From Aureococcus anophagefferens (taxonomy: Eukaryota; Sar; Pelagophyceae; Pelagomonadales; Pelagomonadaceae): a stretch of 64,000 bases of DNA. Positions 37,901-47,054 of this stretch are shown one piece after another (the stretch's first letter is position 1; each line of letters begins with the position of its first letter). A program made the position numbers and the translations under genes. The notes below the pieces were generated by a model. The model had not been told where the DNA came from. It did no database searches and saw nothing but the letters and a program-made list of their open reading frames with translations. The stretch spans positions 929,137 to 993,136 of the forward strand of contig NW_008705565.1 in assembly GCF_000186865.1 (NCBI RefSeq), in the 5' to 3' direction.

Positions 37901-38525
37901 CACGCAGTCCATGGTGCCCCCGGCGCTCTTCGAGACGGGCGTCGTCGACGTGTTGCGGATTGCGAGGGCTTTACGGCGGGCCGCGGGCCACGTGGTCCTC
38001 CTGGGCCCCGGCGCGTCGGGGCGGCGCACGCTCGCGCGGCTCGCGGCGCGCGTCGTCGGCGGCGAGATCTCGCAGACGTCCGAGCTCATCTGCGGCCAGA
38101 CGTTGAGCCGGGCGCGGGGCGGCGCGGGCATGGGGCCCAAGGACATGAACGGGTCCTTCTGCATCGCCCTGGCGCGGTTCCTCGGGCGGCTCGGCGAGGT
38201 CTGGCGGCCGCCCGCGCGCAAGGTCGACAACGCGGCCGAGGACCGCAAGGCCGTCGAGGCGCACAAGAAGTACGTCGAGGCCATGGCCGCCAAGGGCCAG
38301 TGGCTCGCGGACAAGTCCGGCGCGCCGGCGCCGGCGCCCATGATGCCCGAGAGCCCGCCGCCGCGGCCCGAGGCGCCCGCGGCGGACCTCTTCGCGCCGG
38401 ACCCCGAGCCGCCGCTCGCGCTTCTGTTAGTGTGCGACGACGAGCTCGGCGACGACGAGGCCGCCTGGCGCGCGCTGGGGTCGGCCATGAACAGCGGCGA
38501 GGCGCCCCTCTTCTTCGACACCAAG
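28971..38525 (+). CDS. Dynein heavy chain, exon 2 (tail, linker, AAA1-AAA4)
   Basis: Exon 2 is 9,555 bases with no stop, giving residues 466-3650. The linker is recognisable (LDTWMCVQERWMSLSGVF, QLPAESRRYAHV, FARLFFIPERELLDLVL). AAA1 has Walker A GPPGGGKST at about residue 2065 and the family block PKSMGHIFRGALESGAW, but Walker B reads LLLDGLG, so the catalytic Glu is Gly (codon 33945-33947). AAA2 has GPPGVGKSA at about 2483 and VVLDGPLHSSWADGL, a good match. AAA3 reads LLVGSCHDGDAV where a P-loop GxTGxGKS is expected (about 2877), so it probably does not bind nucleotide, although ELLRQLVDDGTW follows as in other dyneins. AAA4 has GPGASGRRTL at about 3477. Acidic and Lys-rich linkers between modules make the protein larger than usual. 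Confidence 0.93.
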
Positions 38526-38725
38526 GTCGGCGACGGGGCAGCACAAGAGAGCGAAATTCCCAACTTCAAAGGCTCCTATCTCGGCCGTTTTCCACTCATT
38601 TTGGCTGATTTTTGGACGAGCGATCATCTCTCGGAACGGTCTCGCAGCGTGGGCGCTTTTTCCGGAATGCGCGCGCGCGGAACACTCACGTTGAAGCGAC
38701 GTTGAATCACCCTTGTGCTGCCCAG
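38526..38725 (+). mobile_element. Introner element, type A, 200-nt intron between dynein exons 2 and 3
   Basis: The element is 192 bp (38534-38725) with ends CGGGGCAGCACAAG and CTTGTGCTGCCCAG. Perfect target copies GTCGGCGA lie at 38526-38533 and 38726-38733. Splicing GT-AG gives FFDTKVGDSKMHEF across the junction in phase 0. It is the same length as, and closely similar to, the copies at 21201 and 40937. Confidence 0.95.
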
Positions 38726-40936
38726 GTCGGCGATTCGAAGATGCACGAGTTCGCCGCGGAGGACCGCGCCGCGCGCCTCGGCGGCGGCGGCGACGAGCTC
38801 TTCGACGAGGTCGCCGGCGAGATCACCGACGCCGCCGCCGAGGCGGAGAAGACGGCGCTGGAGGCGTCGCGGACGCGCCGCGGCGACGACGCGAGCGTCG
38901 GCAGCCAGTCGGGCACGTCCGTCGCGTCGTTCAACGAGGCCAAGGCCAAGCGGCTGCTCCAGGAGGCGGTCCAGGGCACGGGCGGGCCCAAGGCGCCCGT
39001 CCGCGCCCTGACGCTGCTGGCGCGGTCCGAGCGCGTGCGCAAGCGCCTGCGCGTCATTTTATGCGCGACGGTCGCGGACCCGGCCGCGTCCGCGGGCTCA
39101 GGCGCGGACGCGCACCACCGCCTCGCGCGCGTCGTGTTGCGGGAGCCGCGCTGCTTCGGGTCCGCGACCTGCGTCATCCGCATCTCGCCCTGGACGCGCG
39201 ACGCCTACCTGGCCATCGCGCGCGCGGCCTTTGCGGGCTGGCTCTCCGCGGAGGACGAGGTCGACGTCAAGCAGGACGAGGACAACGAGCACGCGGAGTC
39301 GGACCGCGAGGAGGTCGAGCTGCGGAAAGTGCTGTGCTTCGCCTCCGCCGACGCCGCCGTCGACTTCCACCAGGCCGCCGCGCGCGAGTACGCGGCGCTC
39401 GCGCGCGCGACGGGCGGCGCGGCGTTCGTGGCCACGCCCGCGACGTTCGTCGCGTTCGTCCGCGACGCGGCCAAGGCGCGGCGGCGCCAGCTGTCCGAGA
39501 CGACGCAGCGCCTGGACCGGCTGAAGCGGTCGCTGACGACCTGGCGCGCCGCGCGCGTCGCCGCCGCGGAGCTCAAGAAGCTCACGGGCGGCGCCGCGGA
39601 CACCGCGGAGCGGGAGAAGGCCAACTTCGCGAAAGCGAAAGCGGAGCGCGAGTCCATGGAGGACCGCGCCGACGAGCTCCAGGGCCAGCTCCAGCAGGCG
39701 CTCAAAGACGGCGACACCGACGGCATCGACCGCATCAAGGCCGAGCTCGGCGCGCAGTCGAAGCGCATGGACGACCTCGACGCGGCCGCGAAGCAGGCCA
39801 AGGAGACCGCGCGGCAGCAGCAGGAGGGCGGCGGCGTCGCCCAGGCGCGCTGCGCCGCCGCGGAGGCGTTGGCGAACGCCTGCGCCGCCGACGCCATCCG
39901 CTGGAGCGACGAGGAGGCGAAGCTCAAGGCGCAGCGCGCGTCGTCCGCGCGGCACGCGCTCCTCGCGGCCGCGGCGGCCAACTACTGCGCGCAGCTGCCG
40001 CGGCCGCGGCGCGCGACGCTCTGGAAGCATTGGTTGGATGCCTTGGACGAGGCCCTCGTGGAATACCCGGAAGCTTTGGAGCTGAGCCAGCACGCCGCGG
40101 AGGACGACGGCGGCGAGGGCGCGGCGGATTTAGTGGAAGAATTCGCGATGCGCGAGCCGCCGACGCTCAACGAGTCGGAGCTCGCGGAGCAGGACGAGAA
40201 GGCGCTCTTCGTGTTGTCGCGGTCCCACCTGTCCGTGCTCGAGTGGCGCCTCGCGGGGCTCCGCGCGGACGCGCCGGGCTCCGGCGTCAACGCGGCCGCG
40301 ATGATGCTCGGCCGCCGCTGGCCGCTTTTAGTGGACCCGGAGCGCGTCGCGCGGCGCTTTATACTCAGGGCGGGCCGCGTCACGGCGTCGCGGCGCGGCA
40401 AGCGGCCCCAGGACGACGCGCGGCGGCCGGACGCGGGCGTCGTCGCCGCGCGGCTCCGCCACCGCCGCTTCACGGCGGCCTTCGAGGAGTCGGTGCGCAC
40501 GGGCACGTGGCTCATCATCGAGGGCCTGGGCGAGCCGACGGAGAGCGACCCGCGGCTCACGGAGAGCGACCGCCTCGAGCTCCACGGCGCGGCGCTGCCG
40601 AGCCGCGACGACGGCTGGGCTTTGCCGCCCGAGGTCGCGTACGCGGTCGCCGCGGGCCGGTCCTTGGTGGAGCGCGGGGCCCACGCGGCGCTCGCCACGG
40701 TCCCGCTCCTCGGCGAGCCCGTGCCCGTGCCCGTGGACGGCAACTTCCGCGTGTTTTTATCGACGGACGTCACGGACTGCTCGAAGATCCCCACGCGGCT
40801 GCACGGCGTCTGCGCGGTCGTCGACGCGCGGTGCTCCGCGTCCGCCGCGGGCGCCGAGGACGCCGCGGCCCACCTCCTGTGGGACGTGCTCGTGCCGTCG
40901 GAGCTCCCGCAGGTCGCGCGGTCCATCGCGCGGCTC
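38726..40936 (+). CDS. Dynein heavy chain, exon 3 (AAA4 end, short stalk, AAA5)
   Basis: Exon 3 encodes residues 3651-4387. The end of AAA4 is clear (CVIRISPWTRDAYLAIAR). The first stalk helix begins as in other dyneins (AKARRRQLSETTQRLDRLKR), and the second returns at AADAIRWSDEEAKLKAQ, the equivalent of the conserved RW motif. Only about 128 residues separate these landmarks (39512-39898), all Lys/Glu/Ala/Gln-rich helix with one apparent turn (KDGDTDGID). Typical dyneins have about 290, including a globular microtubule-binding domain of about 125 residues, which I cannot find here. AAA5 follows (RRWPLLVDPERVARRFI; GTWLIIEGLGEPTESDPRL; NFRVFLSTDVTDC). Confidence 0.92.
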
Positions 40937-41136
40937 GCGGGGAACGGGGCAGCACAAGAGAGCGAACTTCCCAACTTCAAAGGCTCCGATCTCGGCCGTT
41001 TTCCACTCGTTTCGGCTGATTTTTGGACGAGCGATCATCTCTCGGAACGATCTCGAAGCACGAATGCTATTTCGGGAACGCGCGCGCGCGGCACACTCAC
41101 GTTGAAGCGACGTTGAATCACTCTTTTGCCGCCCAG
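40937..41136 (+). mobile_element. Introner element, type A, 200-nt GC-AG intron between dynein exons 3 and 4
   Basis: The element is 192 bp (40945-41136) with ends CGGGGCAGCACAAG and CTTTTGCCGCCCAG. Perfect target copies GCGGGGAA lie at 40937-40944 and 41137-41144. Because this target starts with GC, the intron is GC-AG. Splicing gives IARLAGKRAAHTRQC in phase 0, continuous with the dynein sequence. Confidence 0.93.
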
Positions 41137-44100
41137 GCGGGGAAGCGCGCGGCGCACACGCGGCAGTGCATCACGAAGGAGAACACGCTCTTCTGCGTGC
41201 TCATCGCCTACGCGCCGCAGAAGGACGAGGAGCGCTTCGGCGGCGATTTGAGCGACGCGGCGACCTTCGCCATCAAGGACGAGCTGCGGAAGACCATGGG
41301 CGCGCCGCGGACGCCCGTGACGCTCGTCGCGAATCGCAAGGAGGCGCACCTCCTCGGCATCGCCGCGCGGGGCACGCGGGGGCTGGGCGTGTCCGCGGCG
41401 CTGCTCGACAACCGGGACCTCATCGCCATGGCGGAGCAGGCGAGCGCCGACGCGGCGACGAAGCGCCAGGAGCTGCGGGAACTGAACGCGAAGGACTTCG
41501 AGGGCCGCCGCGCGTGCGAGCCGCTCCGCGACGTCGCGAGCCACGCGACGACGCTCTTCGGCGCGCTCGCGGCCCTGGAGCAGGCGCGGGCCCAGGGCTG
41601 CTACCACGTGGGCCTCGGCGCCTTCGCGCGGCGCCTCCGGCGCGTGTCCAAGGAGATGCGCGAGCCGAAGCGGCTGCCTCCGCAGCCGCGGCCGCGCGAC
41701 GTCGAGGCCGAGGGGCCGGACCCGGACACGCAGGCGCGCGTCAAGGCGCTCAAGGCGGCCATGTCCCTCGGCGCCTACGACCAGTCGAAGCGCTCCATCT
41801 TCTCCCAGGACCACCTCGTGCTCGGCGTGCACCTCGTCGTCGCGTTGCGGCGCGACAAGCAGGGCAAGGCCGTGCGCAACACGCTCGACGACGGCGACAC
41901 GGCGACCGTCGGCGACGCGTTAACGGTCGAGGGCGACGCGACGCTGTCGCCGCGGTCCCAGGACAGCGGCGCGCGCGAGAGCGGCGACGACGACGACGAG
42001 GGCTCCGTCGGCACGAAGTCGACGTGGCGCAAGCGGCTCCCCTGGAAGTGGGACGAGGACGAGTGGCGCTACGTCGTCACGGGCGAGACGCCGTCGACGG
42101 CGGACCCCATGGAGAGCGCCTGGGTCGGCTTCGCGGACAAGCGCGGCGACAAGGGCGCGGCGAAGTCGCGCAAGGACGAGGCGCGGCGGCGGACGCGCAT
42201 GTCCGTCGCGAACCGGGGCCAGGACGCCGGCGCCGGGTCGTCGGCGAACCTGGGCGCGACGGGCGCCGCGGAGGTGGGCTGGTGGGTCTTCTCCGGGGAT
42301 TTAAGGGAGCGCGCGAACGACGCGTCCACGCTGCCGGCGCTGGAGGAGCTGCCCGACTCCCTCGAGAGCGCGTCGAGCTTGCTCGAGTGGAACCGGGTCA
42401 TCGAGTCCAAGTTCCCCCACAAGGAGGACTTCCCGCCGGCGTTCCGCGAGCTGACGCCGCTCCAGCGGCTCTGCGTGATCCGCGCGCTCCGCTTCGACGC
42501 GCTCACGGTGGCCCTGCGGGACTTCGTGAACGAGGAGCTGCGGGGCCACGACGCGGCGGTGACGCAGATCGCGGGCGACCGGGGGAGGTTGGCCCTCGAG
42601 GACGCGCACGAGGACGCGGCGCCGAACGACGGCGACCGCGACTTCGACAAGCTCGCGGGCAGCGGCGACGTGCCGCCGCCGATCCTGCTCAACCTCGCGG
42701 CGGACGCGTCGGACCCGGCGGAGACGCTCCAGGCCATGGCGAAGAGCGCGGGCGTGGCGCTCATCTCCGCGGGCGCGAACGGCGTCGACGCGGCCGCGGC
42801 GCTGCGGCTGATCTCGAACTGCGCCGCGGACGGCAGCTGGGTCCTGCTCCAGCAGTGCGAGCTCGCGGGCGCCGACTTTCTGCGCCAGCTCGCCTGGCAC
42901 GTCTGCGACCAGCCGTCCGTGGGGCGGGGCATCGGCGGGCGCTGCGAGGACACGGCGCCGACGTTCCGGCTCTGGCTCACGGCGCGCCTGCCGGGCGGCG
43001 GCGCCGCGAAGCGCGACTCGCTCGCGGCGCTGTGCCTGCGGGCGCCCTTCGCCGACGGGACGCTGCGGCTGCCCGGGGCGCTGGCGAGAGAAGCGATCAC
43101 GGTCGTCGTCGAGCCGCCGCGCGGCTGCCGCGGCGCGATCGCCGTCGCGTCGGAATCGGGTTTTCTGGACCGCGAGGCGCTGGGCGGGAGCGACGGCAAC
43201 CGGGCGCGCCTGTTCCTGAAATGCGTTTTGGCCTTTGGGATCATCCAGGAGCGGCGCGCGCGGCTCGGCGCGCTCGGCTGGGTCGGCGGCGGCGGCCCGC
43301 GGCCCGCGCCCGGGTCCGTCGACGAGCTGCGGGCCGCCGCGTTCCACTTCGCGGCGGTCTGGCCCTTCACGGGCTTCGCGCCCAAGGCCGTCGTCGTCGT
43401 GCCCAAGGGCGGCAAGAAGCAAAGGGGGAGCCTGCTCAAGGCCGCGGGCCGCGTCGCGCGCGAGACGCGCGGGGGGCCCGGCGGCGGCGGCGCGCTCGCG
43501 GCCGTCGGTCTCGGCGGGCCCGCGGCGAACCCGCATCTGGCCGCGCTCGCGGACTGCGTCGCCGGCCCGGCCGTCGCCGGAAGCTCCGTGGCGGGCAACG
43601 AGGGCGACGCGCGCGTCTTCGCGGCCGTCGTCCGCGCGCAGCTTTTGGGCGACGGCGGCTACGAGCCTAGGAAGCCCTTGTTCGCCCTGCCGCCGGGCAC
43701 GACGGACGTGCGCTGCCGCGAGTGGAAGACGCCCGAGGACCGCACGGGGCCCGGGCGGCCGCCGGACCGGTGCGCGGCGCGCGTCTTCGCGGCGGCCGCC
43801 GCGGTCGTGCCCGACGCGCTCGAGGGCGACGCCGTCGGCGGCAACGCGGCGATGAAGGTCGTGTCCAACGCTCTGGTGGCCGAGGACGTCTGCACGGCCA
43901 TCGCGCGCCTCGAGGAGATCCTGGGCAACGCGGGCGCGGACGCGCTCCTGCTCAACGACACGCGGCTCGCGGCGATCTTGGACGAGCTCGAGGAGACGGT
44001 CGGCCGCGACTTCGGGTCCTGGTTGGACGCGGGGCACCACCGCGTGCGCGAGGACATGAAGGCGCTGACGGACGCGCGGCGGCGGCGGGACTACGACGCC

Positions 44101-44705
44101 GCGCTGGCCTACGCGCGGCGCACCAAAACCAAGAAGCCGCCGCCGCCGGAGTACGGCACGCCGCTCGACGACTGCTCGCCCTGGGACGTCATTTTGTTAA
44201 ACGAGCGCCAGCTGCTCCGGCGGACGCTCGTGCGGGCGACGCGCGACGTCGCCGACGTGCGCGCGGCGCTGGCCGGCGTCGTCGTCCCCGGCGCGGACCG
44301 CGGCCGCCTGGGGGCCGTCGTCGGCGACCTGCGCGCGCTGAGCATCCCCGAGGCCTGGCGCGCCATGTCGGCGACGGTCTTGGTCGCCGACATCCAGGGC
44401 TGGCTCCGGGAGATGCAGCAGCGCTGCGCGACCTTCGACGCGTGGCTCGAGAACTGCGACCCGCCGGCGCCCTTGCACCTGCCGCACGTCGCGCGGCCGC
44501 GGCAGCTGTTCCTCGCGACGCGGAAGCGCGCGGCGGCGCTCTGGACGCTGCCCCTCGACGACGTCTGGCTCGACTCTTACGTGCCCCGGGACGGCGAGGA
44601 CGCTGACTCCTTCGCCATCGACGAGGAGGAGCTCAACGCGCAGTTCGTGTCCTTCGAGGACGGCGACGGCGAGGTGCAGACCGCCGAGGCCGACGACGGC
44701 GACGG

Positions 44706-44744
<39 letters not shown>

Positions 44745-45309
44745 GGGCGAATCGGGGCCGTCGCGGCCGCAGACCGCGGGCAGCGGCGCGGAGAAGAACA
44801 AGAGCGACAAGGGGTCGCGGCCGTCGACGGCGGCGGACACGACGCGGCCGTCGACGGCGGCGGAGCCCATGCCCCTCGAGAAGGCCAATTTGACGCTGCA
44901 CGTCGCGGGCGTCGTCCTCGAGGGCGCGCGCTGGGACGCGGACGCGCGGGGCCTCGCGGACGTCGACCGGCCGGACCAGCCCTTCTCGAAGCTGCCGCCC
45001 TTGGCCTTTGAGCCTCTCGCGGACGCGAGCTTCTCCGACGTCGACGACGCGCCGTTGCGCCAGTTCCGGCCGGGCGTCTACCGCTGCCCCATCTACGCGA
45101 CGACGCTCCGGTCGCGGCAGCCCCTCTTCTGGGTCTACCTCGACTCGAAGCGGCCGTCGACGCCGCGCGCGCTCCTCCCGAGCGAGGCCGTCACGCGCCA
45201 GGAGCGCGCCGCGACGCACATCCTCGACCAGGAATTCTGGACCCTGCGCGGCGTCGCCGCCGTGCTCGCCGTGCCCGAGGGCGCGAGCGCGCCCGCGGAC
45301 TACGACTAA
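41137..45309 (+). CDS. Dynein heavy chain, exon 4 (AAA6 and C-terminal domain)
   Basis: Exon 4 gives residues 4388-5777. It holds the AAA5-AAA6 linker (TLFCVLIAYAPQKDEERF region), AAA6 (VFSGDLRERANDASTLP, LTPLQRLCVIRALRFDALTV, GSWVLLQQCEL, FRLWLTARLPGG), and the C-terminal domain (RATRDVADVRAALAGVV, IPEAWRAMSA, then GVVLEGARWDADARGL and YRCPIYATTLRSRQPLFWVY). The C-terminal match to the GARWD and CPxYxT blocks is typical of axonemal rather than cytoplasmic dynein heavy chains. A long acidic run near 44690-44760 is an insertion. The stop is 85 bases from the convergent gene. Confidence 0.92.
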
Positions 45310-45394
45310 TCCGACCGTTACCGATCCCTGGGGGCTTTTGTCCGAGTCGTCGGAGTCGCCAGCCATGGGGTGTCGTCGGCGCGGCCCCGCGCGC

Positions 45395-46732
45395 TCAGAA
45401 GGGGCGGCCGAGGAGCCGGTCGAGCTCGCCCCAGTCGATGCCGACGAGGCAGGGCCCCGCGCCGGGGTTCGGGTTCGCGTCGAGCGGGTGGTCGATGAAG
45501 ACGTTCTGCGACGGCGGGAGCACGCGGCCCGGGGGCTTGGGCGCCTTCGGGCCGCGGCTCGCCGGCCGGGGCGCCGCCGCCGCCGGCGCGGCGGTCGCGG
45601 CCGCGTCGATGCGCGGCGCGTAGGAGCCCTTGGCGCGCGCGAGGCGGTCCTTCCAGTCCTGGGCGACGGTGAAGCGGGCCTCGCCGAAGCCCTTGCCCGT
45701 GCGCGCGCCGCTCGCCTTCTTCGACGCCTCGCGCGCGTCGACGTGGGGCCGCGGCGCCGCGCGGCGCGGCGGCTGCGACCCGCCGTACTGGCCGAAGTCG
45801 CCGCCGAAGCCGCCGTAGTCCGGCGCGTCGAGGCCGTACTGGGGCCGGCCCTGGGGCTGGCGCGGGGCCTGGCGGCCGTAGTTGGGCTCGTAGAAGCCGC
45901 GCTGCGGCGGCTGCTGGGGCTGCTGGGGCTGCTCGCCGTACTTGGCCTGGACGGCCTCGGCCGCCATGACGTCGAACTCGTCCGCCTTGAACCGGAGGAC
46001 CTCGTGCGACGCCGCGAGGAAGTCGTAGAAGGCGTCCTCGCGCAGCGCCATGCCCAGGCCCGTGCGGAGCTGCTTCGCCGAGGACCGCACGGTGCCCGGC
46101 GCCATCGTCGCCGCCGCGGCCTCCAGCAGACGCGGCGTCTGCTCGTCGACCCACTTCTTGCCGCGGCCCCGGCGCGCGCCGACCTTGTCGAAGAGCTTGA
46201 TGATGAGCGCCGTCGCGATGGTGCCCGCCGTCGAGCAGCAGTTCCAGAGCGTCGCCGCCGTCTCCTGGAGCGCCATGAACGAGCTCGCGAACTCCGCGTC
46301 CTCGGCCTCGGCCTTGAGCCGCGCCTCGCGCTGCGCGTCCGTCTCCGCGGGCTCCTCGGGCTCGCCCTTGCTCTCCTCGAAGCCGTAGTCGTCGTCGTAG
46401 TCGTCGCCGCCCTTGGACTCCTCGACGCCGCCCTTGGGCCGCGGGGGCGGCCGCTCGGGTTCCGGGAAGTACTCGTCGTCGCTGCCGTCGTCGTACGCGT
46501 AGCCGTCGTCGCTGCCGTCGTCGCTGCCGCCGCCGCCGTCGTCGCTGCCCCGGCAGTCGAGCATGGCCCGGGCGAGGGCCAGGCCCTCGGCGTCGCAGGT
46601 CGACAGGTCGCTGAGCTGCTGCAGGAACTCGTCGGCCGTGCCCTGGGCGCTGATGGTCGTGAGCATCTCGATGCGCGCGTCCGTGTCCCGGCACACGGCG
46701 AAGTCGACGGGCGCGTTCTGGACCATGGTCAT
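45395..46732 (-). CDS. Hypothetical acidic/Gly-Gln-rich protein
   Basis: The product has 445 residues with the ATG at 46732 (a second at 46726). The N-terminal region is followed by an Asp/Gly run (about 65-85), a Lys/Glu segment, a possible helical domain (FASSFMALQETAATLWNCC ... LIIKLFDKV, about 145-240) and a Gln/Pro/Tyr/Gly-rich disordered section (about 265-320). A short conserved-looking C-terminus (VFIDHPLDANPNPG, GIDWGELDRLLG) ends it. I recognise no domain. The start is divergent from the dynamin-like gene. Confidence 0.65.
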   Translation of the reverse strand: MTMVQNAPVDFAVCRDTDARIEMLTTISAQGTADEFLQQLSDLSTCDAEGLALARAMLDCRGSDDGGGGSDDGSDDGYAYDDGSDDEYFPEPERPPPRPKGGVEESKGGDDYDDDYGFEESKGEPEEPAETDAQREARLKAEAEDAEFASSFMALQETAATLWNCCSTAGTIATALIIKLFDKVGARRGRGKKWVDEQTPRLLEAAAATMAPGTVRSSAKQLRTGLGMALREDAFYDFLAASHEVLRFKADEFDVMAAEAVQAKYGEQPQQPQQPPQRGFYEPNYGRQAPRQPQGRPQYGLDAPDYGGFGGDFGQYGGSQPPRRAAPRPHVDAREASKKASGARTGKGFGEARFTVAQDWKDRLARAKGSYAPRIDAAATAAPAAAAPRPASRGPKAPKPPGRVLPPSQNVFIDHPLDANPNPGAGPCLVGIDWGELDRLLGRPF

Positions 46733-46750
46733 GGTAGGCAACAGTTACTT

Positions 46751-46896
46751 CTCGTCGCTGGCACGGCACGGCCCGGGCTGCTTGGCCCACAAACTCCGGG
46801 CGAGGGTCGGGGGTCGACGGCCGGCGACGTCGGCCTTTTCGGCGTCGGCGGTAGAGAGAAGTTGTCTATCGTCGTCGCTGGCACGGGCTGCTTGGC
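46751..46896. repeat. Imperfect direct repeat in the divergent leader region
   Basis: The sequence GTCGCTGGCACGG followed by GGGCTGCTTGGC occurs at about 46754-46786 and again, with an internal 8-base deletion, at about 46872-46896. It lies in the 320-base space between the starts at 46732 (minus) and 47055 (plus). It may be a duplicated promoter segment. Nothing else was seen in this space. Confidence 0.6.
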
Positions 46897-47054
46897 AAGC
46901 CGAGGGCAAAGGTGAAGAGGGGTCGGAGGAGCCGTCAACGCGGTGGTCGAGCAAAAAGCTCACGGTTGCAAACCTGTGCCCGCGCCGGCCTGTGCCCGCG
47001 CCGACGTCGCACCGACGCCCGCTCCGACGCGCCAACGCCCGCGCCGAGCTTACG

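Noticed and set aside
33929..38608. 1,559-residue plus-strand frame inside the dynein gene
   Set aside because: Out-of-frame shadow of the dynein exon, almost entirely Arg/Ala/Gly/Pro. The dynein frame has all the AAA motifs.
21211..41116. A near-identical 55-residue C-terminal peptide (ESEIPNFKG ... LTLKRR) on three reading frames
   Set aside because: It is translation of the type A introner. Splicing removes it, and the exon after each element continues the host protein.
44690..44765. Simple GAC/GAG repeat as a regulatory microsatellite
   Set aside because: It is in frame and encodes an Asp/Glu run in the dynein C-terminal region; no separate function is supported.
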